Origin: Rheinheimera pacifica
Lineage (GTDB): Bacteria; Pseudomonadota; Gammaproteobacteria; Enterobacterales; Alteromonadaceae
DNA length: 64,000 bases
Direction: 5' to 3'
Assembly (NCBI RefSeq): GCF_024809855.1
Contig: NZ_JANUEM010000015.1
Location: 1-64,000 of the forward strand
Shown here piece by piece: positions 20,018-29,847 of this stretch; positions within the stretch are counted from its first letter, which is position 1; every line of letters begins with the position of its first letter. A program made the translations under genes and the position numbers. Below the pieces are notes generated by a model. That model was given only the letters and a program-made list of their open reading frames with translations, had not been told where the DNA came from and made no database searches.

Positions 20018-20485
20018 ATGAAAATTAATATTGGTATTAATGAAGAACAACGTAAAGCGATTGCTGGTGGTTTATCTGTGCTGCTGGCCGACACTTACAC
20101 TCTCTACTTAAAAACGCACAACTACCACTGGAACGTAACCGGGCCAATGTTTCAGACACTGCATACGCTGTTTGAAACGCAATATAATGAGTTGGCACTG
20201 GCAGTGGATGACATTGCTGAACGCATTCGTGCCCTTGGCGAATTTGCGCCGGGTTCTTACAAAGAATATGCCAAACTAACCAGCATTAAAGAAGCGGATG
20301 GTATTCCAACTGCAGAAGAGATGATTAAAGATCTGGTGAAAGGGCAGGAAGCTATAGCTAAAACGGCACGTTCTATCGTACCGGTCGCTGATGAAGCTTC
20401 TGACGAAGTAACCCTTGATCTGTTGACTCAACGCATGACAGTACATGAAAAAACTGCCTGGATGCTGCGTAGTCTGGTTGCCTGA
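20018..20485 (+). CDS. dps: Dps family ferritin-like DNA-protection protein
   Basis: 155 residues, a four-helix ferritin-like subunit of the Dps dodecamer. The intersubunit ferroxidase ligands are in [14 protein letters not shown] (about 34-47) and [23 protein letters not shown]. Oxidises Fe2+ with peroxide and stores iron. There is no long basic N-terminal tail, so DNA binding may be weak. Preceded by AGAGGAAG. Monocistronic with a hairpin behind it. Confidence 0.92.
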   Translation: MKINIGINEEQRKAIAGGLSVLLADTYTLYLKTHNYHWNVTGPMFQTLHTLFETQYNELALAVDDIAERIRALGEFAPGSYKEYAKLTSIKEADGIPTAEEMIKDLVKGQEAIAKTARSIVPVADEASDEVTLDLLTQRMTVHEKTAWMLRSLVA

Positions 20486-20496
20486 TACAGGTGTAT

Positions 20497-20528
20497 TGGC
20501 CCGAGCTGATCGGGCCAGTGCTTTATTT
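20497..20528 (+). terminator. probable terminator after dps
   Basis: Stem TGGCCCGA/TCGGGCCA with a five-base loop followed by the moderately T-rich GTGCTTTATTT. Confidence 0.6.
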
Positions 20529-20676
20529 GGCTGATTTCTGCACTATCTGGTACAGAAACTAATCCTCCTGGTAAAAAAGACTAAGATTTTCTGGCCAAAG
20601 CTTGTAAAATCGCTGACAGCAGTAACACTTATAGCTGGCTGTAGTACGTTGGTGTCAGCTGGAGGAGAGTCGCCCA

Positions 20677-21522
20677 ATGAAAGCGTTGCAGTATGCCCAG
20701 AATGTATCCGATCTGTTTGCCCTGCCTGAAGGCTATCTCAGGGTTAAAGAGTTAATGGACTCTGACACCGCCAGTTTGGACGAAGTTGCAGAAGTTATTT
20801 TACTGGACCCGGTGCTCACTTCAAAATTGCTGAAACTGGCTAATAGCGCAATTTACAGTTTGCCTTATCAGGTAGAAAGTGTCAGTAAAGCTCTGTTAGT
20901 GCTGGGTAAAACGCAGGTATATAATCTGGTGTTGAGTATCGGCATTGCATCAGCCTGCAGTAAAGTTGACACCTCAGCCATAGATCTTGAGCGCTTTTGG
21001 GAGCAAAGCATTAATGCTGCGCTTATTGCCAAATATCTGGCCCAGTGCTGCGGAATTAAACCAACAGATCGTTTCTATGTTGCAGGTTTACTGCATAATA
21101 TTGGTGAGTTGGCGGTATTACAGAATGATGCAGCGCAGGCATACAGCTGTCAGGCATATAACGCAGAACAGCGCCCATGGCAGCTTCAGCAAAGTAAACT
21201 GGGTTTTACTTATGCCGATTGTGGCGCAGAATTGCTGCATTTGTGGCATTTACCCGACAGTATTGTCGAACCGGTAGCACTGCAACACAGCACCCGCTTT
21301 GACCAAAAAAACAAAGCTCAGCTGATTATTTATCTCGCCGTGCGTTTAGCTCTGGCGAATCAACATCCCGAGATGTACTCCACGAAGCGACTTGTTGACC
21401 CTTTTGTACTGGAGTTATTAAACTTAACTCAGCCAGACATTATTCGCGCCATCGACTTTTGTAACACCGAGGGCCTGTTTATTTTGTCCGTATTAAACCC
21501 CAGGATCAGCACTATTTATTAA
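20677..21522 (+). CDS. HDOD domain signalling protein
   Basis: 281 residues, mostly one HDOD domain (about 10-210), a catalytically dead relative of HD phosphohydrolases. [21 protein letters not shown] and [16 protein letters not shown] are typical. Such proteins relay stress, motility or c-di-GMP-linked signals by protein contacts; its target is unknown. A strong GGAGGAG ribosome site sits before ATG. Stands alone between dps and maeA. Confidence 0.9.
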   Translation: MKALQYAQNVSDLFALPEGYLRVKELMDSDTASLDEVAEVILLDPVLTSKLLKLANSAIYSLPYQVESVSKALLVLGKTQVYNLVLSIGIASACSKVDTSAIDLERFWEQSINAALIAKYLAQCCGIKPTDRFYVAGLLHNIGELAVLQNDAAQAYSCQAYNAEQRPWQLQQSKLGFTYADCGAELLHLWHLPDSIVEPVALQHSTRFDQKNKAQLIIYLAVRLALANQHPEMYSTKRLVDPFVLELLNLTQPDIIRAIDFCNTEGLFILSVLNPRISTIY

Positions 21523-21578
21523 TATTTTCTGTCCGGTACAACCTCAGGTTTGCCGGAACAGTTATCTGGAAGCCGTTC

Positions 21579-23273
21579 ATGAGCAGTTCAAGCAAGAAAT
21601 CTCCGTTGTATACCGCCTATTCAGGCTCTGCATTACTGGAAACACCATTACTTAATAAAGGCAGTGCTTTCACTGCAGACGAGCGTTTAGCGTTTAACCT
21701 TGCCGGTTTATTACCACCACGTTATGAAACGATAGAAGAACAGGTAAGCCGGGCTTATATGCAGTATAAAAGTTTTGATACTGCGATTAACAAGCATATC
21801 TATCTGCGTGCAATTCAGGACAACAACGAAACATTATTTTACCGGCTGTTGCAACAACATCTGGAGGAAATGATCCCAATCATCTATACGCCAACAGTAG
21901 GTGATGCCTGTGAGCAATTTTCTGATATTTACCGCAGTGCCCGTGGCTTATTTATCAGTTACCAGGACCGCCATCAGTTGGATGATGTATTGCGTAACGC
22001 CACCAAGCGTAAGGTTAAAGTCATTGTTGTTACTGACGGCGAGCGGGTATTGGGGCTTGGCGATCAGGGTATTGGCGGTATGGGTATTTCTATCGGCAAG
22101 TTGTCGTTGTATACCGCCTGCGGTGGTATCAGCCCGGCTTATGCATTGCCGGTAATGCTGGATGTAGGCACCAACAACGAAAAGCTGCTGAACGACCCAA
22201 TGTATATGGGCCTGCGGCAAAAGCGGGTTGGCCAGGCAGAGTACGATGAGTTTGTAGACCTGTTTATTCAGGCAGTAAAACGGCGTTGGCCAGATGCTAT
22301 TATTCAGTTTGAAGATTTTGCCCAACCCAACGCCATGCCTTTATTACAGCGTTACCGCGACAAAATATGCTGCTTTAACGACGATATTCAGGGTACAGCT
22401 GCAGTAACAGTGGGGACTTTACTGGCGGCATGCCGTAGTAAAAATGCAAAGTTGTCTGAGCAAAAAGTGGTGTTTGTTGGTGCAGGGTCAGCAGGTTGCG
22501 GTATTGCTGAACAGGTGATAAGCCAGATGGTAGCGGAAGGCATAAACGAAGCACAGGCACGCAGCCAGGTTTATATGATTGACCGCTTTGGCTTACTTAC
22601 CGACAGCACACCTGGCCTGCGTGATTTTCAACAGGCTTTGGCGCAGTCTTCAGCGGCAATTGCAGACTGGAGCTACAGCAGTGAATTTCCAAGCTTACTG
22701 GATGTAATGAACTGTGCCCAACCGGGGATTTTAATTGGCGTATCAGGCCAGGCTGGTTTATTTACCGAGCCGGTAGTGCGGGCGATGAAAAAAGGCTGTG
22801 CAACGCCGATTATTTTCCCGCTTAGCAACCCGTCACGTCAGGTAGAAGCTACACCAGAACAGGTAATCAACTGGACCGAAGGCGACGTTATTATCGCCAC
22901 CGGCAGCCCTTTTGCACCAGTGGCATATAATGGCAGGTTTTACCCGATAGCCCAATGTAATAACAGCTACATTTTCCCTGGTATAGGCCTTGGCGTTATT
23001 GCCAGTAAAGCCCGGCTTATCAGCGATGAAATGTTGCGCGAAGCCAGCAAAACTCTGGCCTCTGCATCGCCAAAAGCAAATAGCGGCGAGGGTGGTTTAC
23101 TACCGGCCTTTACCGAATTGTCAGCGCTGAGTAAGCAAATAGCCTTTAACGTAGCCAAAGTAGCAATGCAGCAGGGCCTGGCGCTTGAGCTGGATGACGC
23201 TATGTTGCTGCAAAAAATTGACGATAATTTCTGGCTGCCGCAATACCGCCAGTATAAGCGGGTAAGTGCCTGA
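21579..23273 (+). CDS. maeA: NAD-dependent malic enzyme
   Basis: Oxidatively decarboxylates malate to pyruvate with NAD+. 564 residues (E. coli MaeA 565). The malic signature [19 protein letters not shown], the catalytic [14 protein letters not shown], and the NAD-binding [15 protein letters not shown] are intact. It supplies pyruvate for gluconeogenic growth and so complements the pyk and ED genes upstream, but it shows no HexR palindrome. Confidence 0.96.
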   Translation: MSSSSKKSPLYTAYSGSALLETPLLNKGSAFTADERLAFNLAGLLPPRYETIEEQVSRAYMQYKSFDTAINKHIYLRAIQDNNETLFYRLLQQHLEEMIPIIYTPTVGDACEQFSDIYRSARGLFISYQDRHQLDDVLRNATKRKVKVIVVTDGERVLGLGDQGIGGMGISIGKLSLYTACGGISPAYALPVMLDVGTNNEKLLNDPMYMGLRQKRVGQAEYDEFVDLFIQAVKRRWPDAIIQFEDFAQPNAMPLLQRYRDKICCFNDDIQGTAAVTVGTLLAACRSKNAKLSEQKVVFVGAGSAGCGIAEQVISQMVAEGINEAQARSQVYMIDRFGLLTDSTPGLRDFQQALAQSSAAIADWSYSSEFPSLLDVMNCAQPGILIGVSGQAGLFTEPVVRAMKKGCATPIIFPLSNPSRQVEATPEQVINWTEGDVIIATGSPFAPVAYNGRFYPIAQCNNSYIFPGIGLGVIASKARLISDEMLREASKTLASASPKANSGEGGLLPAFTELSALSKQIAFNVAKVAMQQGLALELDDAMLLQKIDDNFWLPQYRQYKRVSA

Positions 23274-23368
23274 GTTGACAAAGCTGCTTACAATTAGTTT
23301 TTAGACTAATTATCAGCCAGAGGGTAGGCTATGTTTTGGTATAACCAAAACTATAAAGGAACCCTCTA

Positions 23369-25228
23369 ATGCATAAGTCTGTTATTGCCCTTGCCGTGGC
23401 CGGTATTCTTGCCGGCTGCGGCCCGGCACCACAAAACAATACCCCCAGTTCCACACCTGAAGTTGTTGTAGAGCAAAAGCAGCAGTCAGAAACTGAGCGG
23501 TTAAACCAGTGGTTTGAAGTTAAGTACGAGCAACAACTACAACAAAGCCCGCTGCAAATGACTTTTCTTGGTCGCAAAGATAAGTATGATCAAGTAGACG
23601 ACACCTCAATAGCAGCAGAAGATGAGCAACTGGCCTGGTTGGCCGCAACGGTAGAAGAGCTTAAAACCAGCTTCGATTACAGCAAGCTTGATCTTGAAGC
23701 CCAAACATCTTATGACATCTGGGTTTATCAGTATGAACAGGCCAAAGAGGGCGTAGCGTTTCGTAAAAATGGCTATGTGTTTACCCAGATGCATGGCATT
23801 CACGCTATGTTGCCGCAAATTATGATCAACTTTCATAAAGTTGATACCGCAGAAGATATGCAAGCCTATATCAAGCGTATTGAAGGTATTAGCCGGGCTT
23901 TGACACAGCTGCTGGAACGGGCTCAGGCGAATGCAGAGCATGATGTACGCCCGCCACGCTTTGCCTATGATGGCGTTATAGAGCAGATTAATAATCTGAT
24001 CAGCGGCGCTCCGTTTACCGACGCAGAACAGGACATACCGTTGTGGAGCGATGCTAAAGGCAAAATTGATGCTTTGGTTGCAGCCGATAAACTTACCGAT
24101 GAGCAGGCCAAAAAGTTAGCTGACGATACAAAAACCGCCCTGCAAACACACTTCTTGCCGGCGTACACTGCGTTGAAACAATGGTTAGAAAAAGATATTC
24201 AGTTTACTGATGAAATTGCTACCGGCGTAGGCAAGCAACCAAATGGTACAGCCTTTTATAACTACCGGTTAAAAGCCTCTACTACTACCGACTTAACCGC
24301 AGATCAGATCCATCAGATTGGTCTGGATGAAGTTGAGCGCTTAACCAAAGAGATGATCGCAATTAAAGACAAGGTTGGCTTTCAGGGCGATTTACAGGCG
24401 TTCTTTAAGTTTATCAAAGATGATGATCAGTTTTATTACCCGGATACCGATGAAGGCCGTGAAGGCTATCTGGAAGATTCAAGACAGTATCTGGCGTTTA
24501 TTAATGAAAAACTGCCAGAATACTTTGGCATTTTACCCAAAGCTGAACTGACAGTTAAACGGGTAGAGCCATTTCGTGAACAGCCTGGTGCGGCACAGCA
24601 TTATTTCCCTGGTACCCCGGATGGTGCAAGACCGGGTATTTATTATGCGCATTTATCTGACATGCGTTCTATGCCGAAAAATGAGATGGAAGCCATTGCC
24701 TATCACGAAGGTAATCCTGGCCATCATATGCAAATTTCTATCGCACAAGAGCTAACCACAGTACCCACATTCCGTACTCAGGCCGGGTTTACTGCCTATT
24801 CAGAAGGTTGGGCATTGTATTCAGAGCTGTTGGCAAAAGAAATGGGCGCCTATCAGAACCCATATTCAGATTTTGGCCGCCTGATCACCGAAATGTGGCG
24901 CGCAGTGCGCTTAGTGGTAGACACCGGCCTGCACAGTAAAGGTTGGAATGAGCAACAGGCGATAGATTACTTCCTGGAAAAAACACCGATCGCCCAGGGA
25001 GCCGTGATCTCTGAAGTACGTCGTTACATCGTTTGGCCCGGCCAGGCGACAGCATATAAAATCGGCATGATCAAAATTCTTGAACTGCGCAGCAACGCAC
25101 AGAAAGAGCTTGGGGATAAATTTGATATCCGCGCTTTTCACGATACCGTGCTTGGCGGTGGCGCCTTGCCACTTAGCGTGCTTGAAAAACGGGTTAATAA
25201 CTGGATTAACACGGTAAAAGCGGGGTAA
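23369..25228 (+). CDS. DUF885 family lipoprotein, putative metallo-carboxypeptidase
   Basis: 619 residues with a lipoprotein signal: hydrophobic 4-15 and lipobox LAGC, lipid Cys17, then a Ser/Thr/Pro/Gln-rich spacer. The DUF885 domain follows, with the putative zinc motif AYHEGNPGHHMQ (about 450-461) and AYSEGWALYSE, supporting a peptidase. Position +2 after the Cys is Gly, not Asp, so outer-membrane sorting is likely. Monocistronic, ending at a strong terminator. Confidence 0.9.
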   Translation: MHKSVIALAVAGILAGCGPAPQNNTPSSTPEVVVEQKQQSETERLNQWFEVKYEQQLQQSPLQMTFLGRKDKYDQVDDTSIAAEDEQLAWLAATVEELKTSFDYSKLDLEAQTSYDIWVYQYEQAKEGVAFRKNGYVFTQMHGIHAMLPQIMINFHKVDTAEDMQAYIKRIEGISRALTQLLERAQANAEHDVRPPRFAYDGVIEQINNLISGAPFTDAEQDIPLWSDAKGKIDALVAADKLTDEQAKKLADDTKTALQTHFLPAYTALKQWLEKDIQFTDEIATGVGKQPNGTAFYNYRLKASTTTDLTADQIHQIGLDEVERLTKEMIAIKDKVGFQGDLQAFFKFIKDDDQFYYPDTDEGREGYLEDSRQYLAFINEKLPEYFGILPKAELTVKRVEPFREQPGAAQHYFPGTPDGARPGIYYAHLSDMRSMPKNEMEAIAYHEGNPGHHMQISIAQELTTVPTFRTQAGFTAYSEGWALYSELLAKEMGAYQNPYSDFGRLITEMWRAVRLVVDTGLHSKGWNEQQAIDYFLEKTPIAQGAVISEVRRYIVWPGQATAYKIGMIKILELRSNAQKELGDKFDIRAFHDTVLGGGALPLSVLEKRVNNWINTVKAG

Positions 25229-25257
25229 TCAGCTTAGCGTTAAGCTATATAAAGTCA

Positions 25258-25284
25258 ACAGGCCGCAATTGCGGCCTGTTTTTT
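25258..25284 (+). terminator. terminator after the DUF885 gene
   Basis: Perfect palindrome with arms AACAGGCCGCAA and TTGCGGCCTGTT followed by TTTT. Confidence 0.85.
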
Positions 25285-25320
25285 GCCTGTTATTAATTAC
25301 CTAATATGACAGGAGGGCTT

Positions 25321-25779
25321 ATGCGAGTTGAATCTTTCCGTGATCTACTAACCTGGACATCCGGTTACCATCAACATTTATCCCATTGTTTTGCTCAAAG
25401 TGCCAAACGCCATTCAGACGAACGCAGTAGGATGTTGCTTGATCATCTTGCTGATAAGGAAATTCAGCTGGCCGACACCGTGGCTGGTTTTAAAGAAATT
25501 GCTGCTGACAACACGTTAAGTACCTGGTGCATTGAGCATTTGGAGCAACATCCGCTGCTTGATAATACCGTGGATGGCAAAGCATTTGCTGCAATGACCA
25601 ATGCTGAAATTATTACTGAAGTAGAAAATCTGCATCAGCAGATAATCTTGCTCTATCAAAACCTTCAAGGACGCTCTCATCCGCCGCAAATGCAGCGACT
25701 TTTGGCGGAGATCCACGATTTGGAAAAAAATGAGGCACAGCAAATAATGCAAGGTGCTAACAGGCTGGAAGATATTTAG
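25321..25779 (+). CDS. uncharacterised helical protein
   Basis: 152 residues from ATG 25321, which has an excellent AGGAGGG site; an earlier in-frame ATG at 25306 overlaps that site and is unlikely. Almost wholly helical and His/Glu/Gln-rich, with spaced His and Glu (HQHLSHCF, LLDHLADKEIQLAD, EVENLHQQI, EIHDLEKNEAQQ) reminiscent of a ferritin-like or hemerythrin-like bundle. I do not recognise a named family. No signal peptide. Followed by the DJ-1 family gene on the same strand. Confidence 0.75.
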   Translation: MRVESFRDLLTWTSGYHQHLSHCFAQSAKRHSDERSRMLLDHLADKEIQLADTVAGFKEIAADNTLSTWCIEHLEQHPLLDNTVDGKAFAAMTNAEIITEVENLHQQIILLYQNLQGRSHPPQMQRLLAEIHDLEKNEAQQIMQGANRLEDI

Positions 25780-25858
25780 CTGGTTACCCGGCTACTTTGG
25801 TATACCAGGTAATCTTTACACTACACCATGTAACATTGAATAATATTGGAGGCACATT

Positions 25859-26425
25859 ATGAACGTTCAACCGGTTTTAACAGGTAAAAAAATTGCAATT
25901 CTTGCCACTGATGGTTTTGAGTTCAGTGAGCTTACCTCTCCCCGAAATACTCTGATTGCTGCAGGTGCTACAGTACATATTATTTCACAGCAAGATGGCA
26001 ACATCAGAGGCTGGTCGGGTAAAGATTGGGCTGACACCGTAGCAGTAGATAAAACCCTGCAACATGCCAAAGCAACAGACTATGATGCTTTAGTGTTGCC
26101 AGGCGGCTTGATAAACCCCGACACCTTGCGCCAGGACGAACGAGCGGTCCACTTTATTCAGGCCTTTTTCAGTGATAGCGCCAATAAGCCGGTGGCAGCC
26201 ATTTGCCACGGCCCCTGGTTGTTGGCAGAAGCTGGCGTACTAAAAGGGCGCAAAGTTACGTCATATAACAGTATCAAGACTGATTTGAAAAATGCCGGCG
26301 CCATTTGGGTGGACGAACAGGTAGTAGTAGACAATGGCCTGGTAACCAGCCGGACTCCTGACGATTTAGAGGCGTTTAATAAAAAACTACTGGAAGAAAT
26401 ACGTGAAGGGCGCCACGCCGCATAA
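25859..26425 (+). CDS. DJ-1/PfpI family protein (YhbO-like)
   Basis: 188 residues. Nucleophile Cys in AAICHGPWLLAEAG (about 117-130), with the supporting Glu in GFEFSEL near 20. The family includes intracellular proteases and glyoxalase/deglycase-like enzymes involved in carbonyl stress; which activity applies here is uncertain. Good GGAGG site upstream. The preceding gap is about 80 bases, so co-transcription with the helical protein is possible. Confidence 0.92.
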   Translation: MNVQPVLTGKKIAILATDGFEFSELTSPRNTLIAAGATVHIISQQDGNIRGWSGKDWADTVAVDKTLQHAKATDYDALVLPGGLINPDTLRQDERAVHFIQAFFSDSANKPVAAICHGPWLLAEAGVLKGRKVTSYNSIKTDLKNAGAIWVDEQVVVDNGLVTSRTPDDLEAFNKKLLEEIREGRHAA

Positions 26426-26548
26426 CTTTGCAGTTAACCCTAACCCAGCCATGAGCCACACGCAGTAGTACCAGGGCTGGCAAACCAGCAAGGATGCTGT
26501 CAAACTGCTTGGCAATTACGTTTTAAAGGCAGGTAGAAGGAGTGGGTT

Positions 26549-27928
26549 ATAAGTAAGCAACATGCGGCGGCCACACCGGGTATTAACGATCTGTGGTTTC
26601 TACCACTGGGGGGCACCGGTGAAATTGGCATGAACCTTAACCTGTATGGCCATGCCGGCCAGTGGTTGATGGTAGATTGTGGTGTAACCTTTAACAGCCC
26701 TTTGTCTGCGCAATATAGCACTGTTGATGGCACCCCAAATGCCGAAGTACTGGCAGCAGATCCTACTTTTATCAGCCAGCAAAAAGAAAATTTGTGCGGC
26801 ATAGTTATTACCCACGCGCACGAAGACCATATTGGTGCTTTGCCACAATTGTGGCAGCGTTTTAATTGCCCGGTATACACCACGCCATTTACCGCTGAAG
26901 TACTGCGGCGTAAGTTAAGTGGTCTTGGCTTAGCTGACAAAGTACCGGTTATTGAAGTATTAAGCGGTGCCACTATAAATATTGGGCCTTTTTGTCTGCA
27001 CTGGCTGGCTATTACCCATTCTATTCCTGACCCCCATGCTTTGGTGATCAAAACCCTTGCCGGTACTGTATTTCATACCGCAGACTGGAAAATTGACGCC
27101 AGCCCGATCACTGGCCGCGCATTTAAAAGCACGATATTTAAGCGCCTGGCGCAGCACAATATTACGGCGATGGTGTGCGATTCTACCAATGCCTTGCGTG
27201 AGGGGTTTTCTCTGTCTGAAGCTGACTGCCATAACGCCTTATTACAGGTTGTTAAAGCCGCATCAGGCAGGGTAGTAGTAACGGGGTTTAGCTCTAACGT
27301 AGGCCGGCTGATTTCACTGGCCCGTATAGCCGCCCAAACCGGCCGGTATCTGGCACTGCTGGGCCGTTCGCTGGACAATATGGTAGGGGTAGCCCGGGCT
27401 ACCGGTTATTGGCCTGATGAGTTAACAGTAGTGGACGCCAGTCATATTGGTTATTTACCAAAGGAAGAGGTGTTGGTTATTGCTACCGGTTCACAGGGAG
27501 AGCCGCGTGCAGCCCTTAGCCGTCTTGCCGATGATAACCATCCGCTGTTGCTGCTGGAGCAGGGCGATCTGGTGGTTTTCAGCTCTATCATTATTCCCGG
27601 TAATGAAATGCTGATTAGCCGCCTGGTGGAGAAATTTAACGCCCGGAATATCCAAACATTGCAAAGCCATGATACTGAGCTGCCAATTCACGTGTCCGGT
27701 CATCCAAACAGGGGCGAGCTGGATTTACTCTACCGTTGGGTACAGCCGCAAATAGCCGTGCCGGTGCATGGCGAAGCCGCGCACTTAGCCGCTAATGCCG
27801 ATGTTGCCAAAGCCGCCGGTGTGCCACAACAACTTACCGGATTAAACGGTGATTTGTTTGTGCTAGCCCCCGTACCGCGTTTATGGCCGGGTTTTGTTAA
27901 AGCAGGGCGCATTGCTTTGGTACGTTGA
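26549..27928 (+). CDS. RNase J-like beta-CASP metallo-beta-lactamase, apparent ATA start
   Basis: About 459 residues. The metallo-beta-lactamase motif THAHEDHIGAL and the beta-CASP motifs mark an RNase J-type ribonuclease, a family unusual in gammaproteobacteria. The first ATG in frame (26630) would delete the conserved first strand, FLPLGGTGEIGMN, so translation must begin earlier. The frame is open back to a TAG at 26534 and holds no ATG, GTG or TTG before 26630. The only plausible initiator is ATA at 26549, six bases after AAGGAG. A sequence error is the alternative. Confidence 0.82.
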   Translation: MSKQHAAATPGINDLWFLPLGGTGEIGMNLNLYGHAGQWLMVDCGVTFNSPLSAQYSTVDGTPNAEVLAADPTFISQQKENLCGIVITHAHEDHIGALPQLWQRFNCPVYTTPFTAEVLRRKLSGLGLADKVPVIEVLSGATINIGPFCLHWLAITHSIPDPHALVIKTLAGTVFHTADWKIDASPITGRAFKSTIFKRLAQHNITAMVCDSTNALREGFSLSEADCHNALLQVVKAASGRVVVTGFSSNVGRLISLARIAAQTGRYLALLGRSLDNMVGVARATGYWPDELTVVDASHIGYLPKEEVLVIATGSQGEPRAALSRLADDNHPLLLLEQGDLVVFSSIIIPGNEMLISRLVEKFNARNIQTLQSHDTELPIHVSGHPNRGELDLLYRWVQPQIAVPVHGEAAHLAANADVAKAAGVPQQLTGLNGDLFVLAPVPRLWPGFVKAGRIALVR

Positions 27929-27993
27929 AATTGGGCACAGTAATTTAAATAAAGCCAGCGTAGCTGGGCTACCAGAAAAGCCTTGAGGTATAA

Positions 27994-28815
27994 ATGACAG
28001 TTAAGTTTTCTCCTATTTTGTTATACAGCCTGCTGTTAGCCAGCCCGGTGCTGGCAGATCAACCCGCGTTACCGCTGTGGGAAGCCGGTTTAATTGGTAT
28101 TAATGTCAATCAGTTGGCATATCCGGGTTCAGATCAGTTGGTACGGCGCAACTTTGTATTACCGTATTTGATTTATCGCGGCGATATACTACGCGCTGAC
28201 CGTAACAATGTAGGTTTGCGTGCATTTAAAACCGACTCTCTGGAGCTGGATATGGGCTTTGCCGGCTCTCTGGGGTCGTCCGATGATGATATTACCGTAC
28301 GTGAAGGTATGGACGACTTAGGTATTTTAGTAGAAGCCGGGCCACGGCTGCGCTGGACGTTAAGCGAAGATTTCTTTGGTACCACTGTGCGGGCAGATTT
28401 TCCGCTGCGGGCAGTGTTTGATCTGGACGACAGTCTGCGATATAGCGGCGTGAGCTTTGAGCCAGGGCTAAATGCAGATCTTATCACCGCAGCACAAACG
28501 TTTTACTCTTTTGGCGTAAGCGCACTGTTTGGCAATGAAAGATTAAACGATTATTTTTATCAGGTATCAGAAGACGATGTTACTGCGCAGCGGCCATTTT
28601 ACGATGCACAAGCCGGTTTAATTGCCCTTAGAGGATCGGCCAGTGTGGGTAAAAAGTTCTCTGATAAATGGCGCGGTTTCGGTTTTGCCCGCTATGAATG
28701 GACGCAAGGCGCTAAAAATGCCAACAGCCCGTTGCTGGTACAGACGGGAGGCTGGTCGTTTGGTGTTGGTGTTACCTATATCTGGGCAGAATCGGCACGT
28801 AAAGTAACGGACTAA
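27994..28815 (+). CDS. MipA/OmpV family outer-membrane protein
   Basis: 273 residues with a signal peptide (about 1-21, ending SPVLA) and alternating beta strands ending in an aromatic-rich last strand (GGWSFGVGVTYIWAES), typical of MipA/OmpV barrels. In E. coli MipA scaffolds murein synthesis; related barrels respond to osmolarity or antibiotics. Role here not determined. Convergent with yghU. Confidence 0.88.
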   Translation: MTVKFSPILLYSLLLASPVLADQPALPLWEAGLIGINVNQLAYPGSDQLVRRNFVLPYLIYRGDILRADRNNVGLRAFKTDSLELDMGFAGSLGSSDDDITVREGMDDLGILVEAGPRLRWTLSEDFFGTTVRADFPLRAVFDLDDSLRYSGVSFEPGLNADLITAAQTFYSFGVSALFGNERLNDYFYQVSEDDVTAQRPFYDAQAGLIALRGSASVGKKFSDKWRGFGFARYEWTQGAKNANSPLLVQTGGWSFGVGVTYIWAESARKVTD

Positions 28816-28860
28816 CCTGATATTAAGCGGCTTGCTGGTGTTCAACAGGCCGCTACGTAG

Positions 28861-29703
28861 TCAGAGATTAAACTGAGCAAAATCGTCGCTGCTGTGGCGC
28901 TCTGGCAACAGCGGGCCATCGCCAAAGTTACGGTTAACAATATAACCGCGTTTAACCGCCGGGCGCTGATCAATCTGTTTTGCCCAGCGCATCAGGTGCT
29001 TATAACTTTGGGTATCTAAAAACTCTGCGGCGTTGTAAGCCCGGTTTAGCGCTATACCGCCGTACCAGGGCCATATTGCCATGTCAGCAATGCTGTACTC
29101 ATCGCCCGCGACAAACTCATGTTTTGCCAGCTGTTTGTCCAGCACATCTAATTGCCGCTTGGTTTCCATGGCATAGCGATTTATCGGGTACTCATATTTT
29201 TCCGGTGCGTACGCATAAAAATGGCCAAAACCGCCACCGACAAAAGGCGCACTGCCCATTTGCCAGAATAGCCAGTTCAGTACCTCAGTGCGTTTGGCGA
29301 TATCTTTCGGTAAAAATGCACCAAATTTTTCTGCCAGGTAAAGCAAAATAGAACCTGATTCAAACACCCGCACACCGTTAGTGGTATCCAGTAATGCCGG
29401 AATTTTTGAATTAGGATTTACGCCGACAAAACCGCTGCCAAACTGGTCGCCATCTTTAATGCTGATAAGCCAGGCATCATATTCAGCACCGCTGTGGCCA
29501 GCAGCCAGCAGCTCTTCGAGCATAATGTTTACTTTAACACCGTTGGGGGTGGCCAGTGAGTAGAGTTGCAAAGGCTGTTTACCTTTGGGCAGCACTTTAT
29601 CGTGGGTAGCACCGGAAACAGGGCGGTTAATACTGGCAAACTGGCCGCCATTTTCGGCGTTCCACTGCCAGACTTTGGGTGGGGTATACTGTTGGCTCAT
29701 CAT
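28861..29703 (-). CDS. yghU: glutathione-dependent disulfide-bond oxidoreductase YghU
   Basis: 280 residues (E. coli YghU 288), close alignment throughout, including NINRPVSG-type N-terminus (here SINRPVSGATHDK), a thioredoxin-like domain with VNPNSKIPAL and FESGSILLYLAEKFG, and a GST C-terminal domain with FVGGGFGHFY. It reduces small disulfides using two bound glutathiones. Cytoplasmic. Starts at the ATG with GGAGACATG context. Monocistronic. Confidence 0.95.
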   Translation of the reverse strand: MMSQQYTPPKVWQWNAENGGQFASINRPVSGATHDKVLPKGKQPLQLYSLATPNGVKVNIMLEELLAAGHSGAEYDAWLISIKDGDQFGSGFVGVNPNSKIPALLDTTNGVRVFESGSILLYLAEKFGAFLPKDIAKRTEVLNWLFWQMGSAPFVGGGFGHFYAYAPEKYEYPINRYAMETKRQLDVLDKQLAKHEFVAGDEYSIADMAIWPWYGGIALNRAYNAAEFLDTQSYKHLMRWAKQIDQRPAVKRGYIVNRNFGDGPLLPERHSSDDFAQFNL

Positions 29704-29847
29704 GTCTCCTTAAGCTGGGTGGGTAAAATAGTTTTACAAGGAACAGGCTTACACAAGATATAGTTACGCAGGTAAAACATCTCAAGGGGCTGATCAACAA
29801 CATGCATACCACTTTATTCTACCTGATAACCAAACCGACTAATTGTT

